In this document: positions 10,756 to 19,429 of the stretch, one piece after another | Layout of the letters: each line of letters opens with the position of its first letter | Numbering within the stretch: position 1 is the first letter of the stretch | Assembly: GCA_947624525.1 (NCBI GenBank) | Contig: CANQKT010000037.1 | Coordinates: 1 to 54,656, forward strand | DNA from: an uncultured Clostridia bacterium | GTDB lineage: Bacteria; Bacillota; Clostridia; TANB77; CAG-508 | DNA: 54,656 nt | Direction: 5' to 3' | Program-made: the position numbers and the translations under genes | The notes under the pieces: model-generated | Seen by the model: only the letters and a program-made list of their open reading frames with translations | Databases searched by the model: none | Told to the model about the DNA's origin: nothing

Positions 10756-11449
10756 ATGAGTAAGTTTATTATTTTGTTTATAATTTTTAGAATGATGTAT
10801 ATGAATCAAGATATTGGAAAGTTAAATATTGATACAAATAGTAATGGGATTGAGGTATTTAATAATCAAGAAGAAAACGTGTTTACTTCAGAGCCAATAC
10901 CTAATAATGTATATGAAAAAATGCTGGGAAAATCTATTCCTATGGAGTACAAAGATGGGGTAAATATAGACGAATTGAGATATTTGAAAATAACATATTG
11001 GGGATTTGATAGTAAAACTCATGTTGGAGAAATGATAGTAAATTCTAGTGTTGCACGAGAGGTTTTAGATATTTTTAAGGAGTTATATGAAATAAAATAT
11101 CCAATAGAAAAAATTAAGTTAATAGATGAGTATAATGCTAATGATGAATTGTCTATGTCAGATAATAATACCTCTAGCTTTTGTTATAGAGTGGTTTCAG
11201 GCACTAATAATTTATCTAACCATGCAAAACGGTGTAGCAATAGATATTAATCCATTATATAATCCTTATGTAGTAAATGGAACAGTAAGTCCAGTGTCTG
11301 CTAAATTATATGTTGATAGAAATTTAAATTTGGAACATCAAATAAATAGAAATGATGATATATATAGGATTTTTGCTAAATATGGTTGGGATTGGGGAGG
11401 AGATTGGAGTAATAAAAAAGATTATCAACATTTTGAGAAAACAAAATGA
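10756..11449 (+). pseudogene. M15 family D-Ala-D-Ala carboxypeptidase (VanY-like), frameshifted
   Basis: Two overlapping ORFs in adjacent frames: ...GTNNLSNHA | NGVAIDINPLYNPYV...DYQHFEK; removing one A from GCAAAACGG (about 11224-11228) restores SNHANGVAIDIN. Confidence 0.8.
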
Positions 11450-11452
11450 ATT

Positions 11453-11630
11453 TGTCAATGGGTGTCAATGTGGACGGAGATTGTTGTCAATGTGGACTGT
11501 CAATGGGGACGGAGATTGTTGTCAATGGGGACGGAGATTTTTGACACAATAAATAAAAAGGTGTGTCAAAAATCTCCGTCCCCATTGACAACAATCTCCG
11601 TCCCCATTGACAGTCCACATTGACAACAAT
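11453..11630. repeat. REP-like array of TGTCAATGgGGACGGAGATTgT units ending in a perfect 69-bp stem with 13-nt loop
   Basis: 11480-11548 is the exact reverse complement of 11562-11630; TGTCAATG starts at 11453, 11463, 11485, 11498 and 11520. Confidence 0.95.
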
Positions 11631-11759
11631 TTTAAAAGAAAAAAATAAAAGAAGTATTGTAATAAAATCAACCTTATGATATGATTTCATCAAGGTTTAG
11701 TGTGGCTAACTAAAGATAAAATTAAAACACAGATAACAAAAGAAAGGGGAGATTAAATA

Positions 11760-14700
11760 ATGAAAAAAGTGCTAAGATTTATGATTGTCATTAGCATTTT
11801 ATTTTCTTTATTGGCTGGGAATATCTCGGCGATTGCTGTTAATGTTGAAAATGATAATGCATTAGAAAGTACAAGCAGTAAAGAAGATGAAAATGCAAAT
11901 AACAATGAAAAGGATACAGCAACAGATGATACTAATGAAAGTGAACCAAAAGATGATGCTAATGAAAGTGAACCAACAGATAATTCTAATGGTAGTGTAA
12001 CAACAGATTCAAGTGATAATTCAAACCAAAGTACAGATCAAGAAAATTCAGGTGAAGGCAATGATGACAAAGTATCTGAAGAGACAAGCTCTGGCAATGA
12101 AGATAATAATGAGTCTGATGAAGTGAGTTCAAAATCAACAAGTAGTTCAACTAATGAAACAGAAAATAATAATTATACTAATAAAGGTACAAGAAACATA
12201 AGTACACAAGAAAATGAAAACTTAAATCAAATAAGTAATTCTATAGAAGAACCTGAAATAAAAACTGGAAAACTCTTTATTAATATAGATTTAAGATTAC
12301 CACAGAGTCAACCAGATTTAAATGTTAGCCTAAACAAACAAAATACTTCTGATTATGAAAAAATTACAGAAAATTCATATGATGGTGAAAAAGCATATTA
12401 TACATATGATAATCTAAATCCAGGAATATATATTCTATCTATAAGTGGAAATGGATATCAAAAATTCACCCAAAATATTGAAATAAGGGAAAATATGACA
12501 TCAGAACTAAGCCTTATTAATGGACATGATAGTGATAATTTATCAATAGTGGAATCAAAGCAAGTTGGTGTGATTGGAATTGGAGATATTTATCCAAATG
12601 GTCAGCCAGATGGAGTAATAAATTCAAATGATGAAATAGAAATGGTCAACCAAATTGAAAGTGGAAAATATAATTCTAATTATGATTTAAATCAAGATGG
12701 AAGAGTAGATATTATAGACTTATCTTATATTTCAATAAATAAAGATAAGGGATATACAGGAGGTAAAGTTTCGTATATAGCAAATATAGATTTAGCTGAA
12801 ACTAAAATAACATCTGATATAGGTGTTGTAGAAGAAACAAATGGTACATTAGAAGATTTATTAAAGAATAATGAAAAATATGTAACTTTGAAACCAACAC
12901 AGGGAGAAATTTCATCTGTAAATCCTGTAGAAATTACTTTAGATTTAGGGGAAAATAATGCTCCTTCAGAAGCTATTACAATTGCTCCATCTGCAAATTC
13001 TGAAAATAATATAGAAAGTGGTACAGTTACAGTTGAAACTGTTGATGGAGATATAATAGAAGCTAAAGTAGCAAAGAATACTGTAGATGCTATAAAAAAT
13101 AATTTAGCAACTATAAATAGTGAAAATGCTATGGCAAATAGTAATAAACCATTATATAAAGTTGCTACATTAGGTAATACACCAATTGCATTAAAAGCAG
13201 AAACTACAAAACCCGAAAAAAATGCATTGGTTACTATAGATAATGATGGTACTATTGTAATAAATTTAGGAAATAAAGTTGCAGTAAAGAAAGTTACAAT
13301 AAAAGTAACAGGAACTAAAAGTAACAAATTAGCAGATATATCAAAAGTAGAATTTTTGAATGGAATGGATGATAGAATTCCAGCACCACAACTAGATATT
13401 CCTACAAATGTTACAGGAATTCCAGGTAGTGAGCAATTTACTGTATCATGGGATAGCATGAAAAATGTAACAGGTTATGAAGTATCTATTACATCTAATG
13501 GAATAACAGAGCATATTATTGCAGAAGGTCATACTGTAACAATAGAAAGTTTCAATAATGATAAGATTGTAAATTATACAGAATATGAAGTAAAAGTTCA
13601 ATCTATAAATGGTGAGTGGAAGAGTGGATATAGTAGAACAATTAAAGTAACACCAAAACCAGATAATAGACCAGAACCACCAGATAATTTGAAACTTACA
13701 GGTGGTAATAAAGAAATTTCTGCTACATGGAAAAATATGAAAAGCACACAATCATATAATGTATATTATAGATTATATGAGACAGGTGATTATATAAAGG
13801 TCGCAGAAAATATTACAACAAATAGCTATACAATCACTGGTTTAGCTGAAAAAGAGAAATATCAAGTATATGTAACAGGTGTTAATGAATTAGGAGAAAG
13901 TAAGCCATCTATAGTTAGTGTAGCAGAGACGTCAGTTATTGAACCAGCAAAATTACCAAAATATAAATTGATTAATACAGCATCAGAAGTTGGAAAAGTA
14001 ACAGCTCATATAAAAAATGCAACATTAAATATGTGGAATATGGTGGATAGTCCATTAGATACTGGAAAAACGGCATTAGGTGTTGTAGATAATAATTATC
14101 GTTCATATTATCAAGCAGATGATTGGGATGTTGGTGGACATTATACAGGTGAAAAAACACCTACAATAGAATTTGATAATTATTATACAATGAGTTATTT
14201 TACAATGGCGCAAATTGAAAATTTGGGTACTATAGAAAAAGCTCATATAACATATTGGGATGAATCAGGAAAGAAACAATTAATTGAAGCATCACAAGTG
14301 CTTACAAGAAAAGATGATAATGGAAGAGATTACACTGTTATAAAATTAAATGAACCTATAACTACAAACAAAATTAATATAGGTATTGGTAGAGGTTCAT
14401 CATATATAAGAAAAATTACTATAGCAGAAATGTGCTTCTATTATGATGATTCACTAGAAAGAGATATCAATGCATTATATGCAGATCAAATGCATGTAAC
14501 ATTAAAAGATAATGTAACAAATAGCACAATAGATGAATTACAAAAAAGATTAGATACACCTGATGAGGTAAGTGGAGAATATAATCCAGAAAAAGAAACA
14601 CTTCAAAAAGAAATTGATACTGCTAGAGAAATATTAAATAATAATAACTTAAATAAAGCAGTACAAATTGATACAACTGTAACATCTGCAAAAGATGGAC

Positions 14701-17384
14701 ATATTACATTTAGAGGTGGATTAAATGCATGGCAACCATTAGGAATTGTTGCACACAGTGGAGAAACTATTACAATTTATGTAGGAAATCCAAACAAAAA
14801 AATAGGAGATAATACAAACTTACAATTAATTTCAACTCAATACCATCCAGAAGCAGCATATTGGAAGAGTAATTCTGCTCCAACATTAAAGGTTGGTAAA
14901 AATGAAATAACTATTCCAAAAATTGGAAGCTTGGATACAGAAAGTGGAGGTTCTTTGTATATTAATTATACAGGAAATAACCCAAATGAAGTTTATGGCG
15001 TTAGAGTAAGTGGTGGTCATGAAATTCCAGTATTAGATTTAACAAAAGTAACTACTGAACAAGATAAAAAGACAGCTGTTAAAACTTATGTTGAAGAATT
15101 GGAAAAGGTAGTTCCACAAATTGAAAGCGAACACAATAAGGTTCATAAAGGAAGCGGAAAATCCGAAATAGATCGTAACTATGTTGAAAAAGATTGTATA
15201 CTTGGTGCAACAGAAATAGTTTTAGATCAAATGATGTATTCTGTATCATCAAAGAGAATACTTGCAGGCTTAGGTGATGGAACAATAGATGAAAAAACAG
15301 AAAAATTATATAATTCATTAGTAGCAATGAGTGATATGGTAGATTTATTCTATTCTCATAAAGGATTAACTAAAGATCCTGAAGCAGAAAAAATAAATCA
15401 ATATCCATCAAGTAGATTAAATATTCGTTATCATAGAATGTTCGCAGGTGCATTTATGTATGCTGGAGGACAACATATTGGTATTGAATGGAATGAAGTT
15501 GCGGGATTATCACAAGGAAATCCAATAGTAACAAATGCACAAGGAAAATATGTATCAGGAAATTATTTTGGATGGGGAATTGCCCATGAAATTGGACATA
15601 TCATAAATGAAAGTGCTTATGTACATGCCGAAGTTACAAATAACTATTTCTCAGTATTAGCACAGGCACAAGATACAAATGAATCAGTAAGATTCCAATA
15701 TCCAGAAGTATACAAAAAAGTTACATCAGGAACAATTGGAAAAGCTTCAAATGTATTTACTCAATTAGGTTTATATTGGCAATTACACTTAGCTTATGAT
15801 AAAGGTGGATATAACTTTAAAATGTTCAACACATATCAAGAACAATATAATAACTTAGTATTCTCAAGAATGGATACATATGCAAGAATGTACGCAAGTT
15901 TAAGTTCAAAGGATAAACCTGCAGGAGTAAAGGTTGAAGAAGGAAATGCAATTGGATTAGTTTTAGATTCAAATTCAGATAATAATTTAATGAGATTAGC
16001 GTGTGCAGCAACTAAGAAAAACTTACTAGAATTCTTCGAAAGATGGGGAATGGTTCCAAATGAACAAACTATAGCATTTGCAGAACAATTTGAAAAAGAA
16101 ACTAAAGCAATCTACTATATAAATGATGAAGCAAGATCATATCAATTAGCAAAGAAATCTGCAATGGTTTCAGGAACAACAGTAATTGCTTCATTAGAAA
16201 AAGAGGATAACAGCAATCAAGTAAAAATCAAATTAGGAAATAATAATCAATCAGCAAACTCAGAAGCAATGTTAGGATATGAAATAATCAGAAGTTATTG
16301 GGATAATGATAAAGAAGTTTCAAGACCAGTAGCATTTGTAACTGCTGATAACACAGAATATATAGATACAATTGAAACTGTAAACAATAGAGTATTTACA
16401 TATAAAGTTATAGGATATGATAAATATCTAAATGAAACTAAAGAATTAGTATTAGATCCAGTAAAAGTATCACATGATGGAAGTCTTGGAAAAGATGATT
16501 GGGTAATAGAAACAAACTTAGTTTCTGATGAGGATTCTACACAAGATGCAGATGACAATTCTGGAACACCATGTGAACCAGAAAAGGTAAAAGCAATTTC
16601 AAAAATAGCTAATAAAGATTATAGTGATGATTATGAAGGAACAGCTCCAAATAATCAAAATGGAGAAATTATAATATCTTTAGATGAAGTTAAAACTTTA
16701 GTTGGACTAAAATATAAAGCTGGTAATGTTAGAGCAATTACAGATTATGAAATTCAAATAAGTACAGATAAATCAAATTGGGAAACAGTAAAAGTAGGTA
16801 AATTTAGATTAGATGATAACAAAACACAAACTGTTTACTTTAACAAAGATAATGATGACAGATTATATACATATAGAGCATCATATGTAAAACTTGTAAT
16901 AACAGATCAAAAAGTAGTTTCTATTGCAGAATTAGATTTACTTGGTGAAACAGGTGATAATGTAGAATTAGTACCTAATGGAATTGGTAAATTAACTTCA
17001 AATTTACAATATGGAACTAAAGAGCAAGTTATTCCAGCAGGATCTATTGTATTTACAGGAACTTATAAAGGTAACCCAGCTTATAATGTTGTAAAACTAT
17101 GGAATGAGAATAATGAAATAGTTGAAGGAAATCAAATAATTTTAGCTGATGAACCTGCTCATGGAGAATTAGGAGAAGTTAGTGAAGGTATATGGATTTA
17201 TTGGATTGAGCCAACTGATACAGAAGCCTATAATAAGCTTCTAAAATCAGTTAGAGCAGAATTATATCGTGTTGATAATGCTGAAACAAATGAAGGGGAA
17301 AGATTAGTAAGTGACACCTTGCGTGTAAGTGTACCAAAGGAATTACCTTCTATCAAACTTGATAATATAAAAACATTAGAATAA
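11760..17384 (+). CDS. Large secreted M60-family (enhancin-like/mucin-targeting) metallopeptidase with dockerin-like and Fn3 modules
   Basis: Signal peptide; low-complexity S/E/D/N region; dockerin-like GDIYPNGQPDGVINSNDE...DLNQDGRVDIIDLSYIS; two Fn3-like repeats; M60 core GWGIAHEIGHIINESAYVHAEVTNNYFSVLAQ; C-terminal discoidin-like region. Confidence 0.85.
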   Translation: MKKVLRFMIVISILFSLLAGNISAIAVNVENDNALESTSSKEDENANNNEKDTATDDTNESEPKDDANESEPTDNSNGSVTTDSSDNSNQSTDQENSGEGNDDKVSEETSSGNEDNNESDEVSSKSTSSSTNETENNNYTNKGTRNISTQENENLNQISNSIEEPEIKTGKLFINIDLRLPQSQPDLNVSLNKQNTSDYEKITENSYDGEKAYYTYDNLNPGIYILSISGNGYQKFTQNIEIRENMTSELSLINGHDSDNLSIVESKQVGVIGIGDIYPNGQPDGVINSNDEIEMVNQIESGKYNSNYDLNQDGRVDIIDLSYISINKDKGYTGGKVSYIANIDLAETKITSDIGVVEETNGTLEDLLKNNEKYVTLKPTQGEISSVNPVEITLDLGENNAPSEAITIAPSANSENNIESGTVTVETVDGDIIEAKVAKNTVDAIKNNLATINSENAMANSNKPLYKVATLGNTPIALKAETTKPEKNALVTIDNDGTIVINLGNKVAVKKVTIKVTGTKSNKLADISKVEFLNGMDDRIPAPQLDIPTNVTGIPGSEQFTVSWDSMKNVTGYEVSITSNGITEHIIAEGHTVTIESFNNDKIVNYTEYEVKVQSINGEWKSGYSRTIKVTPKPDNRPEPPDNLKLTGGNKEISATWKNMKSTQSYNVYYRLYETGDYIKVAENITTNSYTITGLAEKEKYQVYVTGVNELGESKPSIVSVAETSVIEPAKLPKYKLINTASEVGKVTAHIKNATLNMWNMVDSPLDTGKTALGVVDNNYRSYYQADDWDVGGHYTGEKTPTIEFDNYYTMSYFTMAQIENLGTIEKAHITYWDESGKKQLIEASQVLTRKDDNGRDYTVIKLNEPITTNKINIGIGRGSSYIRKITIAEMCFYYDDSLERDINALYADQMHVTLKDNVTNSTIDELQKRLDTPDEVSGEYNPEKETLQKEIDTAREILNNNNLNKAVQIDTTVTSAKDGHITFRGGLNAWQPLGIVAHSGETITIYVGNPNKKIGDNTNLQLISTQYHPEAAYWKSNSAPTLKVGKNEITIPKIGSLDTESGGSLYINYTGNNPNEVYGVRVSGGHEIPVLDLTKVTTEQDKKTAVKTYVEELEKVVPQIESEHNKVHKGSGKSEIDRNYVEKDCILGATEIVLDQMMYSVSSKRILAGLGDGTIDEKTEKLYNSLVAMSDMVDLFYSHKGLTKDPEAEKINQYPSSRLNIRYHRMFAGAFMYAGGQHIGIEWNEVAGLSQGNPIVTNAQGKYVSGNYFGWGIAHEIGHIINESAYVHAEVTNNYFSVLAQAQDTNESVRFQYPEVYKKVTSGTIGKASNVFTQLGLYWQLHLAYDKGGYNFKMFNTYQEQYNNLVFSRMDTYARMYASLSSKDKPAGVKVEEGNAIGLVLDSNSDNNLMRLACAATKKNLLEFFERWGMVPNEQTIAFAEQFEKETKAIYYINDEARSYQLAKKSAMVSGTTVIASLEKEDNSNQVKIKLGNNNQSANSEAMLGYEIIRSYWDNDKEVSRPVAFVTADNTEYIDTIETVNNRVFTYKVIGYDKYLNETKELVLDPVKVSHDGSLGKDDWVIETNLVSDEDSTQDADDNSGTPCEPEKVKAISKIANKDYSDDYEGTAPNNQNGEIIISLDEVKTLVGLKYKAGNVRAITDYEIQISTDKSNWETVKVGKFRLDDNKTQTVYFNKDNDDRLYTYRASYVKLVITDQKVVSIAELDLLGETGDNVELVPNGIGKLTSNLQYGTKEQVIPAGSIVFTGTYKGNPAYNVVKLWNENNEIVEGNQIILADEPAHGELGEVSEGIWIYWIEPTDTEAYNKLLKSVRAELYRVDNAETNEGERLVSDTLRVSVPKELPSIKLDNIKTLE

Positions 17385-17418
17385 ACATTAAATTACAAAA
17401 TTCTGAAAGGAGGACAAA

Positions 17419-18357
17419 ATGAAATATAAGAAATGTATTATAATGGGTATAGTACTTCTAGTTATAGTTATTATTGCTATCATGAGCCAAATATCGGCAA
17501 ATACTGAGAATAAAGATACTTCTGTTCCACAAGAAAGAACAAGTGTTATACTAGTAAAAGATCAAGAAGATGAACAATTAATTCATGTTCGTCTAGGTAT
17601 GAAACAAGACGCAAGTGTTGCATCTTTCCAAATCGGATTAGATATAGATGTTACTAATGATGCAAAAGTAGATTTTACATGGAATGATAATTTAAATCAA
17701 GGAAAGTTTAGAGATTATAGATATAACAAGCCAAGTAATGATACAACAGATATATTAAAGAAAAGATTAAATTTATATTATGTTGGAACACAAGAATTAA
17801 ATGTTGGCGAAAATGACGAACTTGATATTGGAACAATCAAAATTACAGAAAATAAGGAAGCAACAATAAAAATATCTCCAAATGCTGAATTTACAACTGT
17901 GGCAACAATAGGTCATACATCTACTGAATTAGAAATTAGGGATGAAGATACATTAAGTTATATAATGAATGACGAAAATAAAGGAAATTCTGATGATGAT
18001 AATACTTCAGGAAATCCAGAAGATTCAGGAGAAACAGGTGATTCAGGAGAAACAGGTGATTCAAGCGAAACAGGAGATTCAGAAGAAACTGGAAATACAG
18101 GAACAACAAACAATTCAGGCTCACAAGGAAATCAAGATGATTCAAACAAAGGTAATCAAGATGTAGATAAAAAGGATACGGATAATAAAGGTACTACAGG
18201 AGTTTTACCAAATTTATATCCAAACACAGGTATAAAATGGTTAAATAACGTATTATTTACCTTGGAAATATTGTTAATTGTTATGATTGTGTTAATTATT
18301 AGATATAAAGTAAAAGTAAGTAGAAGAAGAGCAAGACGTAGAAATATTAGGAAATAG
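17419..18357 (+). CDS. Surface-anchored protein with N-terminal TM, possible cohesin-like beta domain, repetitive GDSGET linker and C-terminal YPNTG-TM-RRRARRR anchor
   Basis: VASFQIGLDIDVTNDAKVDFTW...LNVGENDELDIGTIKI pattern; DSGETGDSGETGDSSETGDSEETG linker; LPNLYPNTGIKWLNNVLFTLEILLIVMIVLIIRYKVKVSRRRARRR tail. Confidence 0.6.
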   Translation: MKYKKCIIMGIVLLVIVIIAIMSQISANTENKDTSVPQERTSVILVKDQEDEQLIHVRLGMKQDASVASFQIGLDIDVTNDAKVDFTWNDNLNQGKFRDYRYNKPSNDTTDILKKRLNLYYVGTQELNVGENDELDIGTIKITENKEATIKISPNAEFTTVATIGHTSTELEIRDEDTLSYIMNDENKGNSDDDNTSGNPEDSGETGDSGETGDSSETGDSEETGNTGTTNNSGSQGNQDDSNKGNQDVDKKDTDNKGTTGVLPNLYPNTGIKWLNNVLFTLEILLIVMIVLIIRYKVKVSRRRARRRNIRK

Positions 18358-18365
18358 ACAATGTG

Positions 18366-18407
18366 AGAGAAATTTAGGGGCGTTCCTTAAATTTCTCTTT
18401 TTTTCCA
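18366..18407 (+). terminator. Rho-independent terminator after the M60/anchor pair
   Basis: AGAGAAATTTAGG..CCTTAAATTTCTCTTTTTTT. Confidence 0.85.
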
Positions 18408-18488
18408 TTCTGAGCATAAAAGAATTAATTAAAATTGGTTTACACTGATAAATAAAGATGTTATAATAAGTTTAAATGATAGGAGGTA

Positions 18489-18824
18489 ATGATTATGCCT
18501 AGTAATATAAATATTGTAATAAATGAATTTACCAAAAGGGTAAGAGAACTTTTAGGAGATAGAATAAAAAAAATTATACTTTATGGTTCATATGCAAGAG
18601 GAGACTATAATAAAAAATCTGATGTAGATATAATGATTTTAACTGATTTAACATATGAAGAAATTGAAATTTACAGGGATAAAATTTCTGATATAGCATT
18701 TGATATTGAACTTGAAAAGGGAATTATAATTTCTCCCGTAATAAAAAATATAGATAAATTTAATGCAAGGGTAAATGTGATACCATTTTATACAAATGTT
18801 CAAAAGGAAGGAGTTGCATTATAG
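18489..18824 (+). CDS. Minimal nucleotidyltransferase (MNT) domain protein
   Basis: GSYARGDYNKKSDVDIMIL (GSx10DxD); upstream TTTACA-N17-TATAAT and SD. Confidence 0.85.
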   Translation: MIMPSNINIVINEFTKRVRELLGDRIKKIILYGSYARGDYNKKSDVDIMILTDLTYEEIEIYRDKISDIAFDIELEKGIIISPVIKNIDKFNARVNVIPFYTNVQKEGVAL

Positions 18825-19234
18825 TGAATAATGAAACAATTGAAGAGTATGCTAGATATAGATTAGAGAAGGCTAAAGAAACCTTGCACACAGCAGAACT
18901 AATTTTGAATAACATTAAAGATTATTCAAGTGCTAACAATAGAGCCTATTATGCAATATTTTATGCAATAAGAGCAGTTCTGGCCTTAGAACAAGTTGAT
19001 TTTAAAAGACACAAAGATGTAATAGCATATTTTAACCAAAATTATGTGAGCAATGAAATATTTCCAAGAAACATAGGTAGAAAAATAGCTCAAGCTCAAA
19101 GAATAAGAGAAGATAGTGATTATGATGATGAGTACAAGCCTTCTTATGAAAAGACTGACCAACAGATAAAAACAGCTAAAGAGTTGATTAGTTTAGTTGA
19201 AGAATATATCAATAAAAAATTAGAGAATATGTGA
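18824..19234 (+). CDS. HEPN domain protein
   Basis: NNRAYYAIFYAIRAVLALEQVDFKRHKDVIAYFNQNYV; GTG start overlaps the MNT stop by 1 nt. Confidence 0.85.
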   Translation: MNNETIEEYARYRLEKAKETLHTAELILNNIKDYSSANNRAYYAIFYAIRAVLALEQVDFKRHKDVIAYFNQNYVSNEIFPRNIGRKIAQAQRIREDSDYDDEYKPSYEKTDQQIKTAKELISLVEEYINKKLENM

Positions 19235-19285
19235 TGTTTTAGTTAAAGAGTATTGCAACTAAAACAATGAAAGGATGTGATAATT

Positions 19286-19321
19286 ATGATTAAAAGTAAC
19301 AGCAAAGTGATTTTGAACTAA
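19286..19321 (+). CDS. Putative 11-aa leader peptide MIKSNSKVILN upstream of the MFS/ABC-F genes
   Basis: AAAGGATGTGATAATT precedes the ATG; the 3' codons are complementary to 19379-19387. Confidence 0.35.
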   Translation: MIKSNSKVILN

Positions 19322-19429
19322 TATATAATATAAAAAGCTAAATGTTAATTACATATATTTGAGGTTATATATTTTTTGAAAATCACTGAAAAAGAAAATT
19401 TAACAAATAAAAAATAAGGAGAACTGAAA

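Noticed and set aside
11126-11449. Programmed +1 frameshift in the M15 gene
   Set aside because: A rare CGG follows AAA, but tRNA slippage from AAA to AAC is poor and no stimulatory element is evident; simple indel or sequencing error is more likely.
11453-11630. Short regularly spaced repeats as a CRISPR array
   Set aside because: Units are contiguous or irregularly truncated, mirrored into one long palindrome, and have no unique spacers or cas genes.
11487-11693. Minus-strand ORF (MMKSYHKVDF...) and plus-strand ORF 11352..11552
   Set aside because: Both are translations of the REP-like inverted repeat (CQWGRRLLSM-type artefacts), not genes.
12725-13459. 244-aa antisense ORF inside the M60 gene
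   Set aside because: Low-complexity complement of a strongly supported coding frame with no SD or domain motifs; the same applies to the other antisense ORFs inside groEL, pyrG, pnp and rnj.
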